46,863 nt of DNA from Stentor coeruleus (Eukaryota > Ciliophora > Heterotrichea > Heterotrichida > Stentoridae): contig MPUH01000546.1 of the NCBI GenBank assembly GCA_001970955.1, positions 1 through 46,863 of the forward strand, written 5' to 3'. The position numbers and the translations under genes are program-made. The notes under the pieces are model-generated. The model made no database searches. It worked only from the letters and a program-made list of their open reading frames with translations, and was not told the DNA's origin. Shown here one piece after another: positions 32,880 to 41,692 of this stretch. Positions within the stretch are counted from its first letter, which is position 1. Each line of letters opens with the position of its first letter.

Positions 32880-33100
32880 CCTTTATCTCATACAAAACCC
32901 TCCATCAACTTCCTCAAAAACCAAAATCTTAAAACAAAAAATATTAAATTTTCAAAACTAAATTCAATCCAGACCAACTCCACAATCTCTCACTTTCCTC
33001 ATAATATTAGTAAAACTGTGAATTGTCATAAGGAAAAATCAGGTATATAAATACTTCTTGTTTCATGTCAAAACTTAAATCCTGATGCGACCAGTCCCTT
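32880..33100 (-). pseudogene. Fragment duplicated from the 3' end of the MYB gene
   Basis: Positions 33007-33098 match the last 30 or so codons of the MYB gene (4896-4990), including the stop region. Positions 32880-33006 match the MYB 3' flank (about 4760-4895), with a deletion of about 20 bp near the junction. Orientation is the same as the source. The copy ends abruptly near 33100 within the MYB coding sequence, so it carries no DNA-binding domain. A plus-strand 81-codon frame here (32805-33050) is a by-product. Confidence 0.88.
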
Positions 33101-33104
33101 TTCG

Positions 33105-33883
33105 CTTTAGTTCTTACCTAGCAAAAGTTTCATATTTATACTTAGTGACGTTGCAGGGCCATTAGATTATAGCCACAATTTTATCTTTCGCTTATTTAAG
33201 CCTAAGAAAAACAAATTCTAAAGAGAAAATCAAAGAATCTCAAGAAAAGCGATTAAGCTTTGTTTTTAATAGGCTTTATCCATTTTAAGCTTAAAATACT
33301 AATTAGAAACACGGCTTCTGATTATAATAATAAATGGAATAATTAAAATCGATCATCTGATCGATTGTGATATAAGTGAAGGATCCAGCAAAACTAATGA
33401 CAGTTGCAAGGATGCCAAAAATGAGCTTGTCAAGATTTATGCAGAATTGCTAAAAAAAAAAAATTGCTCAGTCAGGGTAGAGAAAAATAAGTACACGATC
33501 CTCGCTGAAATTAATCAAATGATAAGGTTTGCTGACCTTAGAAACCAAGGAGACTGAATGGTGTTTTGGTTTTTAATGGCTGTGATTTAGCCGAAAGATA
33601 TATTGAAGGTTATGCAAGAAATATTCCCAAACTGCTGGCGATAATTTGGATCAATCCAAAATACCACCCGTCTCTCCTTTCAATTTTTAATCAAGAGCAA
33701 GTCCAAAAAATAACAAAAGAAAAAGAAGAGCTAGTGGAACAAATGAAAAAAAATGAAGAAGCTTTTATTAATTTCTACGAACAACAAAGTAAAGATGTGT
33801 TGATGATAATGACGAGAACTGTTTCAGATTTGAGTCTTTTGTTTGATAGACGCCTAGAAGAACTAAAAAATTTATTAAAATAG
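33105..33883 (+). pseudogene. Frameshifted gene of unknown family
   Basis: Three coding-like blocks follow each other on the plus strand. Block 1 at about 33105-33290 reads YLAKVSYLYLVTLQGH, then ATILSFAYLSLRKTNSKEKI, with one TAG inside and stops at its end. Block 2 at about 33340-33550 reads IDHLIDCDISEGSSKTNDSC and AEINQMIRFADLRNQG. Block 3 at 33551-33883 reads RLNGVLVFNGCDLAERYIEG and WINPKYHPSLLSIFNQEQVQ, then a charged helical tail, ending in TAG. The block 2 to 3 frame change is not explained by a 15- or 16-nt intron. Codon and residue content is strongly coding-like, so this is a recently broken gene. I do not recognise the family. Confidence 0.6.
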
Positions 33884-34058
33884 TTAAAATTTTAAGTAAA
33901 TTGGTTTCTTATTAGACTAGTATATAAATTGAATGAAACTAGTTTAAGGTTTAATAATACTGTAACCTTTCAGGTAAATCCTTAAAATTATTCTTAAATA
34001 GTATAATCCTATTAAAAATCTTATATAAATATTCATAAATACTATAATTAAAATAAGA

Positions 34059-34690
34059 ATGCTACACTATATTCTACTACATCTCCCCAACATACTAGCA
34101 TCCTGTCTTATCAACAACTGTGAAATCTGTTCCCCAAAAAGCGAAAATATTTGCATCAACTGCATTCAAGGTTATACTCGCGACCCAGTCCAAGGTTACC
34201 TTAAGTTCTAAAAATTTTCAAATTCAAAAAATATAGAAAACTATATACAACAAAAAGATCCAACTTGTCAGCAATGCTCTGAAGGTTATAATCTAATAAA
34301 CGGCTTCTGTGATCCAGAATGCGATTTAGAAAATTGTATATGTTTTTATCCTAACATCTGTTTAAAAATATCAAGATCCCTTCAATGCTCTAATCAATAT
34401 TGCAAAGCTTGTACCCAAGATGGATTATCATGTGAATATTGTATTGAAGGATTTGATATAGATAGATCTGGGCTCTGTATTCGATGTTATGATATAAATT
34501 GCAAGATTTGTTCTTATAATGCAATATATGCAATGAATGTCTTGATGATTATTATATGACAAGAGAAAAGGGTGTTAAAAATGTATGAGTAGTGGGTGTA
34601 ATAGTTGTGATGCAGATGACGCAATTTGTGATTCTTGTAATATGGGAATATTATGCTTGCAAATGGGAGATGTTATAATAGATCTTGCTT
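34059..34690 (+). pseudogene. Broken gene for a secreted Cys-rich, furin-repeat-like protein
   Basis: From ATG at 34059 a hydrophobic leader precedes repeated C-x2-C modules, for example NCEICSPKSENICINCIQGY, CQQCSEGYNLINGFCDPEC and CKACTQDGLSCEYCIEGFD. This is the growth-factor-receptor/furin-like Cys-rich repeat common in ciliate surface and secreted proteins. A TAA interrupts the frame at about 34209. From about 34530 the frame shifts repeatedly, with further fragments such as CNSCDADDAICDSC. The sequence then changes abruptly near 34694 into a piece of the E/T-rich gene. No intact copy is in the window. Confidence 0.75.
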
Positions 34691-34693
34691 AAA

Positions 34694-34975
34694 TAGAGAG
34701 TATTCTTACAAGGGACGGCTGAGGATTCAGGGACTTGTAAGTTAACGCTTTATTATAATTCTGATTGTACAGAATAGTAAATGTCCTGCGGATACTGATG
34801 ATAGTGAGGTTTTGGAGAGTGAAAGTACTGAGGGGATGAGACAGTAGAAGAAAATTCTGATGGTGATGCAGGATCTACTGAGACTAGTGAGGTAACTGAT
34901 GAGACTGATGAAAGTACTGAGACAGCTGAGAGTACCGAGACTACTGAAAGTACTGAAACTGCTGAAACTACTGAG
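34694..34975 (+). pseudogene. Degenerate copy of the E/T-rich protein gene, middle part
   Basis: This plus-strand segment matches the gene at 42611-44497 from about residue 180 to 275. It includes the LQGTAEDSGTC region, the VVESESTEGDE acidic stretch and the beginning of the ETT repeat, with frame-breaking changes. The match begins sharply at gagagtattcttacaaggg. It is the segment that should precede the copy at 28486-29475, yet lies about 5.2 kb downstream of it in the same orientation. Confidence 0.85.
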
Positions 34976-35432
34976 GAATAAGATTTGAGATGAGGATAAT
35001 TTGTGTATGGATTGGATGGGTTGTGGAAATATAAAATAGGGTGATAGGTTTTTTTTATATTGAAAATCGGGTTTTGATAGAAATCATTCTCTCCCTAGAT
35101 CATTCCCTATCTTTAAATCTTAACCTAAAAATCCAAACTTATACAAACTAACATTACAATCCAAATCCTTCAAACACATGCCAAACCCACAAAAAAAAAA
35201 ATCTAAAACCTCATGCCAAATATAAACTCTAACCAAAAAAAAAATCTTCAACCTAATTTTTTCTATGCCAAACCCTTCAAACCCAAATCCCATATCATTC
35301 TCCTCAAGCAATAATCCAAAAGCATTTTACCATAAAAAATCTCACTCCAATCTGTCTCGCTTGAATATTCAAATAAAACCCATCTAATTTTTTTAAACAA
35401 CAAATAAAAATCCCTAGAATATTATATTTAAT
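34976..35432. other. Spacer before the Rab gene
   Basis: Composition switches from T/G-rich (34976-35090) to strongly A/C-rich (35100-35432) on the plus strand. This marks a 3' flank followed by the 5' flank of the Rab gene. A 63-codon minus-strand frame at 35120-35311 is a by-product of this composition. Confidence 0.5.
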
Positions 35433-36056
35433 ATGGGTGACATGGTTCTTGGAAGCGCAGTTCCTAAGTTCAAACTTGTGTTCCTAGGAGATATCTACGT
35501 AGGTAAAACCTCAATTATCAATCAATTCATGTATGAAACCTTCGACAATAACTATCAAGCCACAATAGGCATTGACTTCTTATCAAAAACAATACATATC
35601 GGAGACCGACCAATGAGATTACAATTATGGGATACCGCTGGACAAGAAAGGTTTAGAAGTCTTATTCCAAATTATATAAGAGATTCATCAGCTGCAATTA
35701 TTATCTTTGATGTGACAAACAAACAAACCTTTGATAGTATTGACAAATGGATTGAAGATGTGCGTAATGAAAGAGGAAATAGTGTTGTTATTGCAATTGT
35801 TGGAAATAAAGTTGATAAAACAGATGAAAGGGTTGTTACTAAAGAAGATGCTGAGGCTAAAGCTAAGAATTTTTCAGCGCTGTATCAAGAAACAAGTGCT
35901 AAGACTGGGCAAAATGTTAAAGAATTGTTTAATGGGATTTCGAAAGCACTTAGTGAAGATAAATCCCAACCTGTTGAAGAGAAAAAAGGTATTGGTTTGA
36001 TGCTGCCTGGATCAGTTCAGGAGTCTAAGACTAAGCAAACCAAGAATTGCTGTTAG
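35433..36056 (+). CDS. Rab6-like small GTPase (207 aa)
   Basis: All Rab motifs are intact: P-loop GDIYVGKT (19-26), the TIGIDF switch [10 protein letters not shown] (66-74) for switch II, NKVD (125-128) and ETSAK (153-157). The C-terminus ends in Cys-Cys for geranylgeranylation. [24 protein letters not shown] and [22 protein letters not shown] are characteristic of the Rab6/Ryh1 group, which controls retrograde Golgi and Golgi-to-ER transport. Expected length and order are normal. The P-loop residues between G19 and G24 (DIYV) differ from the usual EQSV. ATG follows an A/C-rich leader; stop TAG. No intron is needed. Confidence 0.93.
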   Translation: MGDMVLGSAVPKFKLVFLGDIYVGKTSIINQFMYETFDNNYQATIGIDFLSKTIHIGDRPMRLQLWDTAGQERFRSLIPNYIRDSSAAIIIFDVTNKQTFDSIDKWIEDVRNERGNSVVIAIVGNKVDKTDERVVTKEDAEAKAKNFSALYQETSAKTGQNVKELFNGISKALSEDKSQPVEEKKGIGLMLPGSVQESKTKQTKNCC

Positions 36057-36631
36057 GTTTTTAGATAGAATAATTGGGGGTTTTTTTAAGGAATGGATAG
36101 GATTTTTTTGGGTTTTTATTAAGGAAGATTAGGATTTGGTATGGTTTATTAGATTTTTATGTAGATAATGAGTTTTTGGAGTTTTGATTGTCGTTTTTTT
36201 TTGTGATTTTATTGTGATGGAGATTTTTTATATAGATTTAGTGTTAAAGATGTAAGGAATATGTGCGGATGTGATAAGAATTTACTGATAGTTGTGGATG
36301 AGGATGTTTAAATATTTTGATAAGATTATTTTCTGGGGTATTAGGGTTTTTTTAGTTGTAGTTTAGCATTGAATTCCCAATAAATGCTAAAACAAAAATG
36401 CTAAAATACACAGTACCATAACACATAAATCTTTTAAGCCTTATTCAAAACCTAAAAACTAAAATATCAATTATATAAATCCTAAATTACAATCATCAAA
36501 TCTTATAAAAAATTAATAACCTCATTTTCCATATCAAATCCAATTCTCAAACTCAAAAACTCCATAACCAAAACCCTTCAAACTTAAATTTTCCTCACAA
36601 CATAATCCTAAAAAAAAAATATATAAATTAA
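36057..36631. other. Spacer between the Rab and CCHC genes
   Basis: Positions 36057-36360 are T/G-rich and 36370-36631 A/C-rich on the plus strand. These are the 3' flank of the Rab gene followed by the 5' flank of the next gene. Nothing else is seen. Confidence 0.5.
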
Positions 36632-37222
36632 ATGTCGCGGTCAATCCAGTCCCTCCTAAGCCTAGATGAAAATGAAGGCTTATTCTTTGTTGAAACTACC
36701 CCAATAGACATCCCTTCAAGCCCAGAACTCATTGAAGAGCCAAAAAAACCAGCTGACACCCTAGTCCAAGCATTTAAAACAAATGGCAGATACTTCGAAA
36801 GACCAAATCCTCTAATAAAATGTTACAACTGCAATCAATACGGTCACATGTCTGGTACTTGCCCAAACCCTTCTTATAAATTCCGTTGTTCTTATTGTGG
36901 GGAATCTGGTCATACAGCTTTTTCTTGTATCCAAATAATCTGCCATAAATGTATGGGCGTAGGGCATAAAATCAATCAATGTAGATCAGATCCAAATCAT
37001 AAATGTCGAGAATGTAAAAGGCCAAATCATAAAGCTAGAAATTGTCTTGTTAGAGAAGATATCTTATCAAAAAATGAAGAATTGAATGTCACATGCTACA
37101 TGTGTCGGGAAATCGGTCATGCAAGTTGTTTTCAATTAAAAGATAAATCGAAAGATGAATTTTGTGCTAAATGTGGAGAGCAAGGACATATAATAATTGA
37201 TTGTAGAAGAGAAAGGAATTAG
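36632..37222 (+). CDS. CCHC zinc-knuckle protein with six knuckles (196 aa)
   Basis: Six C-x2-C-x4-H-x4-C type knuckles are present at residues 64-77, 86-99, 104-117, 125-138, about 155-166 and 178-191. The fifth is shortened (CYMCREIGHASC), so it may not bind zinc normally. The acidic N-terminal 50 residues have no domain. The array resembles CNBP and the yeast Air1/Air2 RNA-binding subunits of TRAMP, so single-stranded nucleic acid binding is expected. There is no retroviral Gag context and no reverse transcriptase nearby, so a cellular protein is favoured. ATG at 36632; stop TAG. The next gene on the same strand starts 106 bp downstream. Confidence 0.85.
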   Translation: MSRSIQSLLSLDENEGLFFVETTPIDIPSSPELIEEPKKPADTLVQAFKTNGRYFERPNPLIKCYNCNQYGHMSGTCPNPSYKFRCSYCGESGHTAFSCIQIICHKCMGVGHKINQCRSDPNHKCRECKRPNHKARNCLVREDILSKNEELNVTCYMCREIGHASCFQLKDKSKDEFCAKCGEQGHIIIDCRRERN

Positions 37223-37300
37223 TGTATGTTAATAAAACCTCCTTGAGACCTTTTTGTTATTTGGCATATTAAAAATGTCAATTTTTTGGCCCTTAGATTA

Positions 37301-37307
37301 TATAAAA
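37301..37307 (+). promoter_or_regulatory. TATA-like element before the Cys-rich gene
   Basis: TATAAAA lies 22 to 28 bp before the ATG at 37329, in a 106-bp spacer. The distance is short for a TATA box unless the 5' leader is only a few bases long, which is possible in compact ciliate genomes. Such A/T motifs are frequent here, so this is weak. Confidence 0.22.
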
Positions 37308-37328
37308 AGCTAGAACCCCCCAGTTATA

Positions 37329-38018
37329 ATGACTAGTGCTCCAAAGTGCTATATAATCAACTGCGCATTGCAGCCAGTATTCAGATGCAGCTGCCAAGAA
37401 AGCGTGTTTAGTTGTCAGAAACATTGTTTTAGTCACATGCAGGAAACCTGTTCAGGTAAGCTAGAGCCGTTTATATATATGGACCCAGGTAAAAATCCTC
37501 AGCCTAAACCCCAGCCAAAATCTTTTGAGACTTCAAAACGCCTTGAGCCTCTTCCTCAATGTGACTTGCTCGCCAACCTTTTCCCTGGCGAGGTGTCAAT
37601 TTTTCAATGCACCCACTGTGGTAAACTTGTCCCTAAAAGTTCCTCATCTTGTCATGTCTGTGAAAGAGATGAACTTAGTATCTTAAGCATAAACTATCAA
37701 AGACAATCATATAATCGTTATCTTTGTATGAAATGTAGTCAAGTTGTTCATAGTAGTTTTTTATATCCACATGCTGATCTTCATAATGAACCAGAATATC
37801 ATAAGGTAAGTAAAGAGGAAATTAGCTATATATGTTCTTTACTTATAAAAAATACAACAAAAACTGAAGGTAAGGATGTTGGGCAAAAAATTCAAAGTAA
37901 AGGGAAAGTTAAAAATGAAACTTCTGGGAATACAGAGATGACTATGGCAGAAAGTAGGGGTTTACCTGTAAAAAGACCAAATCCTGGAGTTATGCAGGTT
38001 GACAGTGATTCTGATTAG
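37329..38018 (+). CDS. Cys-rich protein of unknown family (229 aa)
   Basis: The N-terminal 40 residues hold a Cys/His cluster (CSCQESVFSCQKHCFSHMQ) resembling a B-box or a small treble-clef finger. A second pair of C-x2-C motifs (CTHCGKLVPKSSSSCHVC) and a third (CMKCSQVVHSSFLYPHAD) follow, suggesting two or three zinc sites. The C-terminus is low in structure and ends in an acidic VDSDSD tail. I do not recognise the family, and a protein- or RNA-binding adaptor is plausible. ATG at 37329; stop TAG. It is followed 57 bp later by the coiled-coil gene on the same strand. Confidence 0.75.
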   Translation: MTSAPKCYIINCALQPVFRCSCQESVFSCQKHCFSHMQETCSGKLEPFIYMDPGKNPQPKPQPKSFETSKRLEPLPQCDLLANLFPGEVSIFQCTHCGKLVPKSSSSCHVCERDELSILSINYQRQSYNRYLCMKCSQVVHSSFLYPHADLHNEPEYHKVSKEEISYICSLLIKNTTKTEGKDVGQKIQSKGKVKNETSGNTEMTMAESRGLPVKRPNPGVMQVDSDSD

Positions 38019-38075
38019 GTTTTAGTTTATGATAAAGTATGAAATGAGAAGTTGGTTTTTGAGTTAATAGTAATT

Positions 38076-39917
38076 ATGGCTGACATTAAAAGCCCTGTGC
38101 CTGACAGTCCTACAAAGCTTGGTCAGTTCCCGGATGAGCATTCACGTTTGCTTTCTGGCTTGTTTGCCAGCGAAAAGTCTTTGATCAAGCTTAAAGAAGG
38201 CCTGCCTGTGGAAAAGCAGGAAACATTTATAAGGCAAATCCAAGTGTTGTCTAAAAAAAGACTATCTCTTATAGCATCACTTGAAGGTAAAGACCCATGT
38301 AAAGATACTATACTGGGTATAGCAGCTTTGAATGATGATTATAATGAATGTCTTCAGTCAATGATATCAGAAATTGTTGAAGAACATGAAAGTCTTGAAT
38401 ACGAAGAAACAGAAACTGCATCAAAACTTTTAAGACGTAGGTCGACAAAAGGGATGATTATTGGGAATTTTAATGAAGTTCTTGAAAGCATGGAAAAAAT
38501 ATTAGGCATTGGGGAAAATCTTATAATCCAAGGGTATCAGAAATTGTTTATTGATTCAAATTCAATGAAAGGAAAACTTCAGTCAGTTATTGATGAAAGA
38601 AGGAATCTACCAGTTGGTAATAGGCCAATAGAGACACTTGTGGTTAAGCAGAATTTCTTAGAAAAACAACTTAATTGCTTGGTTACGTTGTTTGAAGAAG
38701 CTAATACTTTAACTGATTTGATTACTAAATTACAAGACTTTGATAAGAGACAGATACAGTTCCAAAAAACCTCACAGGTTACAGTTGATGCGTTTAAGAA
38801 GTTTTTCTATAAGCCTGATGTGAGAAAGACTAGCGAAAGAAGGAGGACTTATCTAAGTGTTAATTATGCAAATCCTGATACAACAAGAGAAGGTTTAGAT
38901 ATTCTCAGAGATCAAGTAAACAGTATTGTGCGTAATATCAATGTGGTCTGTGATATGGAAGATGCAAAAGTTAGGACAATAAACAAATCAGACCTAGGCG
39001 ATCAATGTGATGCTCTATTCGAAGAAATCAAAGAAATGCTTGCTGAAGAAAAAGAACTTCTTACCGAAACTTTTGAAATCCTATCCAAATTTGAAGAAGG
39101 CCCTGAAGTCTTTGAGAAATATGAACAAACCATAGAATCATTATACACTTTTGGAGAAAAGCCAAGCACCCAACTAGAAACCATAAAACTTTTCGTTGAA
39201 AAAGGTATGCAAGATGTGAAAAAACGACTCGAACTCGCTAAAGTGATAAAAGAATTCGTTGAAAAATATGAAGAAAACACTGAAAAAAACTCATCATCAG
39301 TCGAAAGGCTCAAAGCAGAAAATGCTTCACTTCTCAAAGACAACAACGCATTAAGATCACAAGTCCAAAGCAGAGTTGTCGATAAAATCTCAGAAGGGAC
39401 TCATAGTCTTAAAGAGCTATTTGATTATCAAGAGAATTTAAAAAAAACAATACAAGCGACTATTGAAACAGGTTTGAAAGAAAAAGTTCTTGAAATTATT
39501 ATGCTTAATAGTGGTACTGCTGAAATATTATTAGGAGTAAACCCTGATGATGATATAAGAGTAAGGATTTCTGAATATGAATCTGATTATAATAAAGCTG
39601 ATACTCTAATTGATTCATTAGAATTACTTTCTAGATATCAATCTTTGACTTTTAGATTATCTTGTAAACTGGGAATGGTAAGTGAAGGTCATATACATGC
39701 GAATATAGCAAGTTTAAGAAATGCTAGAAGTTTAAAGGAAGCGAGGGAATGTATTGTTGGGAAACCTAATGAGTATCCTTTAACTAAGATGGATAGGACT
39801 TTGAGTGAGATTATTAGATGCTATTTGGCTGGGTTAGAGGATAATAAAGGAAGTATTGAAAGTGTAGTTAGGAAACAGAATGTTATTGGCAGATTGCTTA
39901 GAGACTTTAAAGGATAA
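38076..39917 (+). CDS. Large helical coiled-coil protein, unknown family (613 aa)
   Basis: The frame stays open 8 codons upstream through TTG, but ATG at 38076 gives a good start (MADIKSPVPDSPTKLGQFPD). The sequence is rich in Glu, Lys and Leu with no cysteine-rich or enzymatic motif. Strong heptad patterning is seen around residues 310-350, and around 395-440 in VERLKAENASLLKDNNALRS. The latter is leucine-zipper-like. The N-terminal serine-proline sites (SPVPDSPTK) could be phosphorylated. Absence of a membrane segment suggests a cytoplasmic or cytoskeletal scaffold. I do not recognise a family. Stop TAA. Base composition matches neighbouring genes. Confidence 0.8.
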   Translation: MADIKSPVPDSPTKLGQFPDEHSRLLSGLFASEKSLIKLKEGLPVEKQETFIRQIQVLSKKRLSLIASLEGKDPCKDTILGIAALNDDYNECLQSMISEIVEEHESLEYEETETASKLLRRRSTKGMIIGNFNEVLESMEKILGIGENLIIQGYQKLFIDSNSMKGKLQSVIDERRNLPVGNRPIETLVVKQNFLEKQLNCLVTLFEEANTLTDLITKLQDFDKRQIQFQKTSQVTVDAFKKFFYKPDVRKTSERRRTYLSVNYANPDTTREGLDILRDQVNSIVRNINVVCDMEDAKVRTINKSDLGDQCDALFEEIKEMLAEEKELLTETFEILSKFEEGPEVFEKYEQTIESLYTFGEKPSTQLETIKLFVEKGMQDVKKRLELAKVIKEFVEKYEENTEKNSSSVERLKAENASLLKDNNALRSQVQSRVVDKISEGTHSLKELFDYQENLKKTIQATIETGLKEKVLEIIMLNSGTAEILLGVNPDDDIRVRISEYESDYNKADTLIDSLELLSRYQSLTFRLSCKLGMVSEGHIHANIASLRNARSLKEARECIVGKPNEYPLTKMDRTLSEIIRCYLAGLEDNKGSIESVVRKQNVIGRLLRDFKG

Positions 39918-40600
39918 TTAATAGGTTAATATTGAGAAGTAAAGTTATGGAAAGAGTTTTTTTATATGGATTGAATGATTAGATTTGAAAATGTAGATGT
40001 TGGAATTTTTGAATGGGTCGATGATATTGGGTTGGGAGGGGAAGGTTTAGGGAGAGGATTATATGGAGGAGAGGGTTTTTAGGATTCATTTTATAGCTTT
40101 TGGGATGCTAGATGTTGGAAATTTGCTTGAATAAAAAAATAACAGANGGATGATATTGGGTTGGGAGGGGAAGGTTTAGGAAGAGGATTATATGGAGGAG
40201 AGGGTTTTTAAGATTCATTTTATAGCTTTTGGGATGCTAGATGTTGGAAATTTGCTTGAATAAAAAAATAACAGAAAATACTTGAAAAAATCATGGAAAA
40301 TTGTCTAGATTGTAACTTAGGAATATTTGAAAGATATTTAGTTTTGTGTATGGCAAAATATTGAGAAAATATTTTAGGATTTTTTGTAAGAAATCCTTAT
40401 GAGTTTTTTTATCGTTAGATTGTGGATGTTATAAAAATCTAGTTATTTTTATGTGTTAAACAGAAGGATTGACTAATTTGTGTTACCATTTCTACTATCT
40501 TAAAACTCATAATGTAAAGAATATTCTCATATCTCAATTATAATTCCTTGTATATATAACTAATAAACATCTTAAATTCCATATCTAAAATCATCATTAT
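39918..40600. other. Convergent spacer containing a single-N duplication
   Basis: Positions 39918-40420 are T/G-rich on the plus strand, the 3' flank of the coiled-coil gene. Positions 40490-40600 turn A/C-rich, the 3' flank of the minus-strand EF-hand gene. The 127-bp duplication around N at 40147 accounts for part of the length. No gene is seen. Confidence 0.55.
40020..40275. repeat. 127-bp direct duplication around N at 40147
   Basis: Positions 40020-40146 and 40149-40275 are the same sequence with two visible mismatches, separated by the N and one base. This is the same pattern as the three N positions in the methyltransferase gene, so a contig-join artefact is likely here too. Confidence 0.88.
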
Positions 40601-41692
40601 CTAACTAGACTCCCAAAGGCTATTTTGCAAAAACACTAATAGCTCAGTTATATCAACTTTCATCTCTTTCACAGTATCCAAAAGGCTAAAAACTTCCTGA
40701 ACACCACCTTTCAAACTTACTCCAAGTTTTTCAAGTACCCCACTCAACTCTTCAAACGATATTTTCCCATCTTTATCCCCATCAGTCCTTTTCAAATTCT
40801 TCAATATTTTCCTAGCATCATCAAAATACTCATCCCTCAAATGCTCCAAAGCATTTATTTCACACTCATCATTTCCTTGATATTCATCAATTTTATGCCA
40901 AATTTCTTTATAATTAACTTGTCCTTCCTTTTCAAAAACATTAAATAACGTGACAATTTCTTCATCACTAAATGTTATGTTTTCACTTAAAGCTCTAATA
41001 AAATCAACTCTACTAACCCTACCTGTTCTTATTCTATCTACGCTTTGAAATATTTCTAAAAGTTCATATTGATGAGGAAGTAACAAAACTGAAAGTTCTA
41101 AACCTAATGGTTCAGCACTTGATTCTGATGGTAATAAAAGTGAAACAAATTGACTAAAATTTAAACCACGAGTATCTGCTGTATAACAAGATACTAATCT
41201 ATCCATAGTATTTTTTTGTAATTGTACACCTTTTGATTCGAAATACTTGACAATTTCTTCGGTACTAACTCTTCCATTTTTGTTAGTGTCGAACTGGAAA
41301 AACAGCTGGGTTGGAGTTGAATTAGATGCTTGTTTAAGTTGTATTCGTAATCTATGAAGTTCAACTAAAGTTTCTTCTGGCAATTTAAGGGATGCATCTT
41401 GTAGAAGGGAGATATAATTGAACCCTTCAGGGATTTGGTATTTGTTCCACAATTCTTCGAAATCATGAGTGCCAATAACGTGTTCATGACGATGAAGGAC
41501 CATTTGAAGTTCGATTTTTGACACCCAACCACGACCTTTTTTGTCTAGAAATGTAAAAGAGTCTTGATAGTCTTGAAGTGACCCTCCAACTAAAGATAAT
41601 AAAGTGTTTGGAAGTGGAGAATGAAGACTTTCACTACGGTCTTCAGTACGGATAACTATTAGGTTCTTAGGTCTAGGATTCCGATGATGCAT
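40601..41692 (-). CDS. EF-hand calcium-binding protein (363 aa)
   Basis: Two canonical EF-hand loops are visible: DTNKNGRVSTEE at residues 135-146 and DGDKDGKISFEE at 304-315. Both have acidic residues at positions 1 and 12 and Gly at 6. Degenerate hands lie at about 50-61 (DKKGRGWVSKIE) and about 218-229 (DRIRTGRVSRVD), the latter followed by a helix typical of an inactive hand. With the remaining helical pairs this suggests six or more hands, a calmodulin-superfamily protein longer than calmodulin or centrin. The role is probably calcium sensing; the partner is unknown. ATG at 41690-41692; stop TAG. No kinase domain or membrane segment is present, which separates it from calcium-dependent kinases. 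Confidence 0.88.
   Translation of the reverse strand: MHHRNPRPKNLIVIRTEDRSESLHSPLPNTLLSLVGGSLQDYQDSFTFLDKKGRGWVSKIELQMVLHRHEHVIGTHDFEELWNKYQIPEGFNYISLLQDASLKLPEETLVELHRLRIQLKQASNSTPTQLFFQFDTNKNGRVSTEEIVKYFESKGVQLQKNTMDRLVSCYTADTRGLNFSQFVSLLLPSESSAEPLGLELSVLLLPHQYELLEIFQSVDRIRTGRVSRVDFIRALSENITFSDEEIVTLFNVFEKEGQVNYKEIWHKIDEYQGNDECEINALEHLRDEYFDDARKILKNLKRTDGDKDGKISFEELSGVLEKLGVSLKGGVQEVFSLLDTVKEMKVDITELLVFLQNSLWESS

Noticed and set aside
28395..35432. A mobile element as the cause of the pseudogene cluster
   Set aside because: No transposase, reverse transcriptase, integrase or terminal repeats with target duplications were found. The long inverted arms contain an ordinary gene and spacers.
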